The notes below the pieces were generated by a model, which did no database searches, was not told where the DNA came from, and saw nothing but the letters and a program-made list of their open reading frames with translations. DNA of 64,000 bases from Numida meleagris (Eukaryota > Chordata > Aves > Galliformes > Numididae). A program made the translations under genes and the position numbers. The DNA lies in NCBI RefSeq assembly GCF_002078875.1, contig NC_034409.1:14795111-14859110 (forward strand), read 5' to 3'. Positions 49,801 through 61,800 of the stretch are shown one piece after another; position 1 is the first letter of the stretch, and the number at the start of each line of letters is the position of its first letter.

Positions 49801-52800
49801 GCATTTTATTAATCAAATATGTAAGCTTTATCTGCTACAAGATCAGTTTAACACGTCTCTGAAAGCATTTACTAGGTAATAAGTACGTATTATGCCTTCA
49901 AATGCCAAACTGCTCTGTTGGTCAGTTAAGCTAGCTAGCTCAATGGGAGGTTTTTATTTTGATTACTCTCTATGGCACATTTGTGGGTCTTTGCTTACCT
50001 GCTTGGGATTAGTAGTTGATCCTCTCCTAATGGCAAAGCAATTTGAAACTTTTCCAGAAGTTTAAAGTATTGTGACATGTAGATCTTAGGAAACTTGCTC
50101 TTCTTTAAAAGGAATTTTTCCACATCTGAGCGCTTTACAATTCCCTTAGGATATTTAGAAGAGCCTTCCACTTTCACTGTCAAAATCTTTCCAAAAAAGT
50201 AAAACAATTTGAGGTGTACAGTCACCATTAGATTGCATTTTCCTTACTAATGTTGTTCCCTGAAATACTTGGTAGTCTATTATTTAGGGGGAAAATTGGA
50301 CTCTATGTCACAGTGAAACCAATAATGGTTTCACTTCCATAATGTTAACCAGCAAGGAAACAGCTGTGATGAAATTTAACCTGTCCAAGCCATTAGTGTG
50401 CTACCATTCTTTAGTAGCTTTCACTGTTTAATATTATATGGAAACTTATTCTATAAGCTAACTTATGGAAGTGTAGTCTGAAAGAAGCATATGCACAGTG
50501 ATTTTTCAGATCTGCACTTCACACAAGCAGACTACATCACGTCCCCAGTCTTCTCTCACTCTTACTCCCACCAGCTTTATAGGCTCAAACTTGCATTTTT
50601 GTATTCCTGTTTCCTCCACTGAATGAAAGGTAAAGTTTCAGTGGTTAGGTCATATGAATATTTATCAAAAAGTTTGAGAGTGGTGTTTCTAAATCAAGAT
50701 ATCAATTATGGATTCACTTAAGCAGACAATCTGTTACTCTTCTGTCTTAATACATGATTGTGTATCATCCACTTTCCTACACCATCAGTAGAAGCATACA
50801 AGGACACTTCCTCACTCATTATTACTACTTTAATGCACAATTTCTGCTTTTTCCTTCACCTATCACAATAACCTGTGGGATTACAGTGCATCCCTGAGGT
50901 ATTTTTACTTTATATGTATTCCTGCGCCCAGTGCAGTTTAAATGATGTTGGACATCACAGCACAAGAAATGGAAAGACTGGGACGGGCAGTTGCCTAGAA
51001 TGCAATGAAAACAGAAAGAGACAGGAAATCTGGGCCATGAAGAAATACTAAATCATGAAACTGTAAAGAAACAGTGAAAAAGAATCACTGGTAAGTTACA
51101 GTGGTTTGGTACAGGGGAAAATGTTTCATGCATGTAGATACAGAATCTGTGACTGACCTGTGCCATGATTTTACACAGCCACTTAGGATCTACAAAGTAC
51201 AGATCTCTTAGCTGTAGCGCTGGGTCCTGAAAATGAAGCAGTACACCTGCACAAAACACACTGTAATTAGCAACACATTCCTCATGCTCTGTATTAAGCA
51301 AAATAACCACCCCACTCTGGTCTGCCTTCCTTACGTGACTTGATACAACCAGTTTGAATCATAACCTCAGTTACTGCATTTATGTCAGTATTTTGGGAGA
51401 GTAGAATGCAATCGTGGTTTGTTCAGCTTTACTTTTATTTTCAGATGTTTTGTTAGGTTTGTAATCTGACTTGGGTATTTTTGGTGAAGCAGCTATACTC
51501 TACATTGGTAATTATTTAATGTCACGAATTCTGCATAGCGCTGATACAAGCTGTTACCTGCCATTCTGTTCAAGCTGTTACAGCAATTGTACCTATTTTC
51601 AGGCACTGTGCAGCCTAACTATCAGTGTGGTATTTTCAGGGAGTGACAAGATACATAAGTTGCTACAAGAGTGATGCTTTTTATCATAAAATTCCTTTTT
51701 GACATAATGATGCGGGTTATTGAACTGTAGTATTTTACCCAAGGGCAGCATTTCAGCTCAACACAATGGGTCAACCTTGTGTGAAATGTAAAAATCTATA
51801 CAAGTCTTGTCTGCTGCAGATTTGCAACAAAATGCTAACAAAACATACATTGAAGATCATACTTTACCTGATTCATTCAGAAAGTGAATTGCATGAGGGA
51901 GTTCATTTTCATCCAGTTGTAACTTGTTTTCTTGTACCATTTCTAGTAATCGTTTCTGATCAATCACAGGAAACTCAACTGGGACATTTTTTCTTTCCAG
52001 CAAAATTCTCTTCTCCAGCTCCAGATAGCTGTCAGGAATTAGCTGACCAACCACTGGCTGATCTCTGATCTGTACAATTCCGAATAATAATATTAAATGT
52101 ATTAATTTGTTCATATAAAGTCCAAACAATATTGCAATTCAGATGTAAGCTGGGTATATTAGCCCAACCATAGCGGCAGCAAGGAATAAGAACACTTATT
52201 GGCTAATGTGGCTTCTGAAAAATAGATGGGACTAATTCTTTTAGAATTAATGTATGCATGTCTTTCTATAAAAGAAAAAGCACAGAAGAAAATACTGCCC
52301 TATTATATGTATATAGTAAAATAAAAAATGACATCTAGGAGGTACAAAGAGAAGCTTTGATTTGAAGTAAAAGGACAATATTCACTGTATGAACAGATAA
52401 TGTCACACATCTCATGTCGGCAGAGGACAATACATAAATAAAAGAATTTTAAAAATTATATTCCTTGTAATCTGTAATGTCTCCAGACATGACTTTAGAC
52501 AAGTTAGGGGGAAAAGGGCAGTCAATTAAGTAAGAGTCTCCACAGTCAACAGATGGTGATAGTCAGAGGAAAACAGAAGAGAATAAATCTAGCAAGATTA
52601 GTGACATAGCCAAGTATTTTGCCCCTGTTTCTTGTAGCCTGAGTTCCTTCCTGGACACACGCTTTGACCTTTGGTATTAGCTAGGAATCAGTCAGGTTTT
52701 TCATTCTCCACAGGCGCTGAATAAGTCACTTGGGGGGAGGAAATTGGAAACAATTGTCCTAACATTTCCCAATTGGCTTCTTAGTTTCTTAAAGAAGTTA

Positions 52801-55800
52801 AATACCAAATGTACTGTGGCATTTTTATGTGTCAGAAACGTAATTACTGTCTTGTTCAAAGACTCAAAGCATTTGATGACCACGTTTAGTGCTTAATTCA
52901 TTTTGATGAAGCTCTAGGCAGGTACCTTGTAACTCCTTTCACAAAGTGCCTACATTATTTATGGAAAATATCTCCTTTCCTTCGGACTACCTTACTGTCA
53001 TACGGAAGTTTAAACATCAGTTGAAAACATAGTCGGAATGGATGTGGGTGTTACAGAAACAATTTTTACTGCACTGGTTAACTATCCCTTGAACAGTGGA
53101 ATGAAGACGGGCAATTTAAGGATGTGGCTCAGCTAATGGTTCCTCAGAGAGGAAAATGAAGAGTGTCCACTCTTCCCCTCCTTTGTAACACAGCAGTGTG
53201 ATGCTAGTCATAAATGCAGATTTTGCTCTTCAGAATCATTAGAGCAATAATTTAGAAGTAATCTGGGCTCTGCTGTGATTTATGAAGTTCTGACTGTAAC
53301 TTTCAAAGCACAAGACATCACTTTCTCTCTTCAACGTGTTATGACACTGTATATATGTGATCAATATTTCACAAGCAGAAAAATAAAAACATCCATATTC
53401 TTTCTTCTATAGACTGGATCCTGTTTTCCTACCAGCTTCGTGCTTGGACAACTCTCTACATGCTTGCTCACACTCAGAGCTTGATGCCGTGACTAAGTAG
53501 GCAAGAAGTGGGTAGGTGGTAGGGATGACTTTGGAGACAACAGAACTATGAGCAGATCCAGTTTAGGAGGATCATTCAACCGAGAGGGTCTTCTCCTGCT
53601 TTAGTTCACTTTTTTCCTTCTAAGAATTCCACCACACAGTGTAATACGAAATCAGTAAGTGGAGAATTAGTTGGCTTTCAGAAATCACAAAATCTTATTT
53701 CCCAATCCCCTGAAAACTTGCAATATTTATTCTTGAAATTAGATATTGCTAACCAACAAAAATGGGCAGTTTTTGACCAGATTTATTCAAAAGAAAAGGA
53801 TAGACAATTTTAAATTAAATATTCTATTCATGGTCTTAGTGTTTGAGAAAGAAACTTAGCTGAGATTTTTTACTAAATTGATTTCTTGGTAGAAAAATAA
53901 ATAAAATCAAAACTGGTGATTTTCCATCATTATTTTGCCATGTCTGCATTTTGTAGAAGGCATAAATTGTTATCACACAAAAATGTATTTAATTACGTGT
54001 TTAATTAATGTCTTAAAATATATTAACTAAAACTAGGATGCTTTCAGCGTTACAAACAGTATGCAGCTTACTTTGAAGTGAAGACTCTCCTTTATTATGA
54101 TTTTCCGAAGTCTCATAATGGAATCTGATTCTTCTTTAGCATTCACAAAGTGATAATCTTGGATTGCTGGGAAGCCTCGCTTATTCAATAGCTCTCTAGT
54201 AATTTTACTCATGCAGTCCTTATGTTGCTTTTCATCAGAAACATCTAAGTGGGTGCCAACGAGAATGACGGGGGATGTTGAAGCTCGTGCCTGTTAGCAA
54301 TATCCATATAATCCATCAACTCAACAGAACGTGATTTCAAACCTCTCTAGTCAGTTTTACATTAGTGAAATTCCATTTTCCCCAGAAATTACAATAGTGT
54401 AAAATAATAAGCATGCTTAACTCATTATTCCTTTAATACAACCCCTTTCTTATCAGTCAATCCAAAATATTGCCAGAACATGCGAACTGTTCTGCACATC
54501 ACTCTACTATCTTAAGTACAAAACGGTGTAGATCTTTCATATCCAATTTATAATACATTTCAGCACCTGTTTCATCTTACTAGTTTTATTTGCTGAAGAG
54601 CTTCTTTGTCATTCTCCTCTCTAAAATATATTTGTGGTTAATTTGTGTTCAGCAGCAGCTCCCTGGAAAGTGGCATTCCATTCTGTACTTATCTACAGCT
54701 TAATACCTTGATGTTAAAAAGCCATGGCTTCATAGCATCCACCTCTGCTTGTCCTTTGCTGAGATCATAAACAGCAAGATATAAAGCTCTCTGGGTCATA
54801 AAGTGAGGATGGGTACTGTAGAACTCCTCTTGTCCTAATGATAAAAAATTCCCACTGTTTACAACTTCAATCACTGAGCATCTTCAGATCATAAAAAGTA
54901 GCAGAACACTTCCTCTCAGATCACTACTTCACAAATGAAATTAATGTTTGCATAAAATAATCTAAATTGATACGAAACCTGCAATAACTATGAACTTTAG
55001 GTAGGTATTCTGTGGTATCTCGTTGACTGAAATGCTGTGATGAAATACGTAAGCTAGTTTTAAATCAAGAAGTGTAACGTTCAACAGCTAGATAGACATG
55101 GTTGCTGCATACAAAAGTCAGGCTTCTTTTAAAAACTCAATATTGAATTTCTAATCACTAAAATGTAAACTGCTTTCTTCCTTGCTCCTTCCCTTCTTTT
55201 TCCCTTTCACTCGTCATTTTAGCAATTTCAAAATAAGTGTCTTATTCATATGCTCAGCAACTAAAATCACAAGGTGTCACAACTGAAGCTCGCCATTTCA
55301 CAAGAATGCATATGCACTGTGACATAGACTGTATGAAGCTGCTCACAGACCAATGTTTAAAAATAACTTTTCTACAGTTTGAAACACCCCTACATTTTAG
55401 AAGTGCTTCTAGAATGCTCCAGACTTAGAAAGTTTTACCAAAATCCCCAAGCCTCTCCGTAAGTGCACTGGCTTCTGTGACCTTACAAAGCAGTGATATT
55501 GTACAGCCTAGGGAGACCCTGACTACAAAGGGGAAAAACAGATTTGAGAAGATGGTTCCTCTCGTGATAAAGAGCAGCTTCTTGTTATTCTGAAATTACA
55601 GTTCTAGAGTGCTATGGTTGAAATGAATGATCAGACTACCTTTGGTGATGAGAAATTCCTGAGGCTTTATATTAAATTTGATTACTTTTCTGCCAATTTG
55701 CAGAATTCCCTGATGAATAAGTGGCCACCTGACTCGGTGTAAATGTGCATAATTCTACTGTCTATAATTTGAAATTTCACTCCGAGAATAAGCAACACAT

Positions 55801-58800
55801 TACTGTGTTAAGGAAGTCAATAGTGAAAGACAATAAGCTCTCAACATACCTCCAAAATCCCAGACATTTAATATAAGCTCTTTCTTCATTTTGCCTTTCC
55901 CTTGAATGATCCAGTCTTTTACATCAATGCCTACTGTAGCTTTTGGACAGCCCAGCTCTGTTCGTTTGCATTTCATTAGCTGTTGTAACAGTGTAGTTTT
56001 TCCACTACCAGTGTTTCCAACAATCATTAGCTTCATTCTGTTATAAGGTACAGCCTTCTTCAGTCGTTGTTGAAGAAATCTGGCATGAAAGAAGTTGGCA
56101 GAACTCACAGAAATGTGTAATAAACACCAACAGAACACGAAACCAAGCAAAAATCAAAAACCATACAATTTCCTTCCAATTTTCAGTATCAATTTGGTGT
56201 TACTGGGATTTTAACCGTATATTCTAATTTCTGGTTTGAAAGTTAAAGCTTAATTCATAAAGTGTCTTTTTTGGTTTTGTTATTAACTCAGAACGTACTC
56301 TATGCAATGCACTTGGGAACACAAGGAATGCTTGAGATAACCTGTAAACACTATTTATTGCATGGTTAATAAAACTATCAAATTTAAAAAGCATTGAAGC
56401 CGTATTTTTCAATGACTATAATCAGTTTTGTGCGTGCGTGTGCATGCAGAGTAGAAGCTATACTGGAGATCATATGGCAAACCAGCTCTTCTCTTCAAAA
56501 GAATATGTTGTTTTCTTACTGCTCACCACATACTCAAAGAAAACAAATCAAGAATATTAGAGAGCTATAGGGAAACAAACCTGATGATGTCTCTGGCTTT
56601 GCATCCCACGTGCTTGAAGTCCAGATTAAGATGGAGTCCTTCCAAAGGAAGATCCCAAATTTTGGATAGCCTTCCCATTTCATCTGGAAAGAATCTCAAA
56701 TCGGGATTATGACTTACATCCAGAGAAGTCAAGTTTTCTAGGAAGCCAATCTGAGGAGGAATCTAAATAAAAGAACATTTAATAGACAATTCAATGTTAA
56801 AAAAAGATATTTTTGTCTGAGCATGAATACCATAAATATTTAACAAAACTTGGTATTTTTACAGCTGTAGTTTAGTTCTTGTTTTTTTTTTTTTAATAAA
56901 TTGACCTAATACCCCTCACTAATATACAAATTAATTCATTATGAAAACCAATTATATCACAAATTCCAGACAGAAAGCTAAATAGAATATAGGGATTTTC
57001 TTCAGAGGAAAAAAGATTCCCACTAACATACCATTTCACAAATTGAATGTACAGTGATGTGAAGCGGTGCTAGGAAAATTGTATGAACGTTGACAACTGA
57101 ATTAAATTGAACAGTGACTTGATTTTCTTTAGGTAGAATTTTACACTTTACCTCCTTTAACTTGTTGTTGGACAGGTGTAGCTTTTCTAGCCTAGACCAT
57201 GCACACGCTTTTTCACTCAAGTCCAAGACACCTATTTGATTATGATTAAATAAGAGCTCCCTTAAGTTTGATGATTTCCAGTGCACGGGGCCAGGCAGGC
57301 TGATGATCTTGTTTTGGCTTAAATCCACTGATCGCAAACTAAAAAGATGAAAATACAAAAGAGAAAAGTTAGCAAACGAAATAAATCAAACTGTGATTAG
57401 CTGGAACTGTACTGGTTTTCAATAAACGAATGGATTAGGTATCAGAATAGACAGTTTTCTGTCAGGAATCTAGATGGGAAGATGGGAATTACTACTGTGA
57501 GCAAAAGCAATTAAGATGCTATAAGTAGGTCTCCACTACCTTAGAAAAAATAACAAGAAAATACATATTAATAATGCAACGTAATATGTTCTCACTGTGT
57601 TTGCCAGTGAATTAAATTTCATAAAAATAAGCATTCACATATATTTTGTATATATTTCAGATAGTACATTACAGTCAATAGAAGTCTAAGTGTACATACT
57701 GAGATAACAGTAGGGTTCTTTCTTCTTTCTGTGATTACTGATCTGCTCCCCCACCATGGTGCCACCAGCACTCACACCTACCCAATCTATCAGACATCTG
57801 ACTCGATATCTCTTCCAGTGCTATTCCCACCACCTCATTCTAGTGACCATAAAAAAAGCATAAGTCCTGGTTTTCACATGAGTAATGCTTTGAAGGTACA
57901 GCAAAATAAATGTCACATGCATCATTATCACAATTCCATTTAGAGGAAGTGTCATTCTTTGAGAATAAATGTCTTGTGATATTTGGGAAGTGAAAAAAAT
58001 AATTTCAGTGGACACGTGCAAAAAATCTGAAGCTGCAGAAATCCCTGTAGGGGAAAAATTGCCAGTATCTTTTTACTAATTTATTAATTAATTCTGGTCT
58101 TCTCAGAACAATTGTCTGCTTCAACAGTCAAGTAACATATTTCTAACAACAACTATTTGAATCTGAGGAATAATACTTCCCAAAATAAGGAAGAAAATGG
58201 ACTCATTTGGCTTCAGTTAAAAGACATGACTAAGCAATTCACCTCAGAGAGAGAATTTTCTAAAAATCAGTAGATTTGCTGAATTTTCTGCTTAACAAAG
58301 GCCACAAGATTTTCTTCATCAAGAACTGTATATTAACTTCAATAGGTAAAAGAACAACTTACTGGGGTAGAAGAAGTACTGTTTCTGGAACATTAATAAA
58401 ACAATTTTGGGATAATTTTAAGGTTGTTATGGTAGATGACAAGTCAGGTATTATCTCTAGAAAAGAAAAAGAAGTTAATACCATTATTTTTCAGAACTAT
58501 TTAAATTACTTTCCATACTGTAGTTTTGTAAAATCACAGATAGACTAAAAGGTCAGGTGGTCATCTTCTATACATAGGTCCTTATATAAACTGCCCAGGA
58601 GGGAAACAATCTTATTTTAAAGCTTATTTAGCTTATTTAGAAAAGCGTACAACAGAGTTAATGTATTTGGTTTTATCACACTACATCCTTTTATACTTCA
58701 TCTCATATTGGCATTAAACGCTGAAATAATCTTTATTTACACTTACATAACATTCCTATATTTCACAAAACAACTTCAAAACCTTTGCAGAAAATATGCT

Positions 58801-61800
58801 AAGCCACTGAAATACATTCTAGACTGAATTAAATTGTTTAAACACAAGGGTCTAGTAAAGGTGTGCTACTCTGTGGTACCTGAGCTATCTGCACATGCCT
58901 TGATGATCCAACACATGAGCTACAGAAGACCTGCTTTTTCTGGATCGGAAGCTGTAGGCCAAGTGGGATACTTCAGGGCATCTCAAATGACATCTATGTT
59001 TAGGCAAGTGAATCAAACATCCTATTTTATTCAGAAAACTATGCTGGGTACAGCATAGTAATACTTGACATACATCTCAGTACATTAACAGACCAGTATT
59101 AGTAATAGTTTGTCAAGCTAACCTTGAACAATTTCCTCTGCCTTGAATTTTCCCCAGCAATATGCAACATCTCAACTACACTCAACCATTTTTACAGCTT
59201 CTACTATAAGTATAAGATGATGATCAGTTCCATCCATCAGGCTCCAAGTATACTGCTTCCAGCAGTGAACAAAAGCTGAAGCAGTATAGACAAGGACAAA
59301 TATATGTGCTCCATCAAGCATATGTGCTGTTCTCCTTCACTCTTCTCCCAAGACTCCAAATGCTGGTGAGTAGGAATTATGTGAATGGTTTCTAGAAGGT
59401 GGGTCATAGATACTTACCAAGAGCATTCATCCTGGCATTGAACAGCTCTAGTTTTGTACAGCCCATGAAGACATTCTCAGCAAGGGATGAAATACTGTTC
59501 TTACTGATATTTAAAATTTTCAGCTCTTTCAAGGATATAGGTGAAGATAAGCATGAAATTTTGTTTCTGTGATAAGAAGAAAAGAAAAACCCATGTTTTA
59601 TTCAGAAACTATTAGCTAAAAAAGTGAAAGTAAAGAGTATTAATGCAACATTGTTATTCTTACACAGGTCAACCAAAATTACAACACTTATCTAAATAAA
59701 GACTGACTGGTCAGCAAAAATACTGGTGCTTGTGGTAACACAGAATAACAGGATTGATACTAAGATTGCATTAATTAACGTGGAGAACAGATGCCTGAAT
59801 GTACTAGAAGGTGTCATTTCCTGATGATGTACTGTAGCTCAAACCCACACAAAGAGAACTACTGCATTTGTGAGCGGTTCTGTTTACTAAAGAAGTGCAT
59901 TCGCAGGATTATAGTCACAGAATGATTGTCAATCTAAAAAAAAAAAAAAATCCAAATAGGGGACACATTTAGGATTGATATATGATGTTACAAGCAATGT
60001 ATTGTGGAAAGAAAAACATCAGAGACAAAGATACTGAAAATACATTGATAAAAGAATCACACAGCAATGTGCTGTAACCAATGTTGCTAATATAGCTCAA
60101 AATAAAGCTTATGAAGAAATGGAACAGGATTTTAAACTTCAAATAATGCTTTTGTGAATTTGATTCACATATTTAATACTGCTTAGTTTAGTTAAATATC
60201 TTGCTATTATTACTCTGTAAAATTCTGTGCAAGAAATATGACATCCTTACTTAAATTATAGTTAAACTATACATTTGAGACAACCTCTACATTCTACGGC
60301 ACTATCAGTATTATTGTTTGTATGAATTCCCAAGAGGTATGAATTAATTCACTCACTAACAAGTATGATTAAAAAGTGCTAGTAAACAAAAAAACCCACA
60401 ACATATTTTCTTTGCTTCTGTCACCTAAAACATAGCCATAACATGAATCAGACGTCCCAAAAAACTTTGGTTAATACAAAATATGGTGGAAACTGTATTC
60501 TGTTGAAAGAAAATCTAGCCAAACGTAGACAATGTGGACAATCTTGGGGATGAGCAGTGTGGGAGTAGAAAAATGCTGAACTACAACATTTTTAGTACAA
60601 AAATGCAATGCTATTAGATTCGCAGATGTTCTAATGTACTTTGTCATATAACACAGATAACTGAAAGGATTTACACACTTGGAAAGTAACATCAACGTTT
60701 CACTGCTGATTAAATGATCCTTTCCATGCTACAGCACAGACCATTCTGGATAACAAATACATTATTTCTACTACGATTGTTATGCTACAGTCCATTTATG
60801 AATGCTACTCTCACCCTTCCAGCAACAGCTGTTCGAGGTTTTCAGCAACATTTGCAAGAAACTCAGGAATGCACATCAGCTGATTGTATGAAAGATTAAG
60901 TTGCTTTAGAGTTGGACATCTGAGATGTGGACCCAAAGAAAAGGAAGGTCCAATGTCATTTCGAGAGATATCAAGATATGCAATACAATTCATTTTCAGC
61001 AAATAAGTAGGAAAAGAAGTAAATCGGTTACTGTGCAAATCCAAGTATGTCAAGCATTTCAAGTTCTGAAAGTAAAAAAGAGATGTTAAAAAAAAGTGAA
61101 ATGAAAACATGAATTTATAGGTTTTAAACTGAGTTATACTTTATACAGTTTATTACGTGGCATTTGTCTGACTAGGAAAAATAGCAGAAAATATCAATAA
61201 TACTAATGTAACCAGTAATATTTCTATTAAGGAACAAAATATAAACATTATTTAAAATTAATTAGCTCAGTTCCACAAAATCAGACAGTTATGAACTGCC
61301 TGCAGTTCTCAGTTTCATTTGTTATGTTACTGAATATAACATCCTAAAGCAGTTCTTTGATGTAAACGCTTTAAAACAGTCCCATGAAAATATTTGTGTT
61401 TCCAGTTGCACATAAATCCTGAATGAAAACAGCAAATGTACGACGCATGCCAAAATATACATCCATGCTCAAGAACAGTGTTGTTTTGAGCAGGTAGTTA
61501 AAGACATACAATTTACTATAACTAATCTCAACTTGTATTATATAAAATTATGCAGCATTACTTCACACAGTTGTTCTGGAATGTTTGTAAGAGCATTTTG
61601 GTGGAGCTCCAGTTTATCAAGATGTTCCAAGTGACTTGTTAAGCTGCTGTTCTGGCTGATGGCATCGATGTTCTCCAGCTCATTTGATGAAAGATCTAGT
61701 GATTTAATACATTCCTTCTCTGAGATCAATGAGGAAAGACTGTCTGACGGTCTTAAATGCAGGGAGCTTTTTGAGATTCCTTCTATGAAAACAAAGACAT

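Noticed and set aside
58363..58456. Alternative acceptor two bases inside LRRK2 exon 26 (TAGAG|ATAATA)
   Set aside because: It would shift the frame. Only the first AG gives the residue-for-residue match to human.
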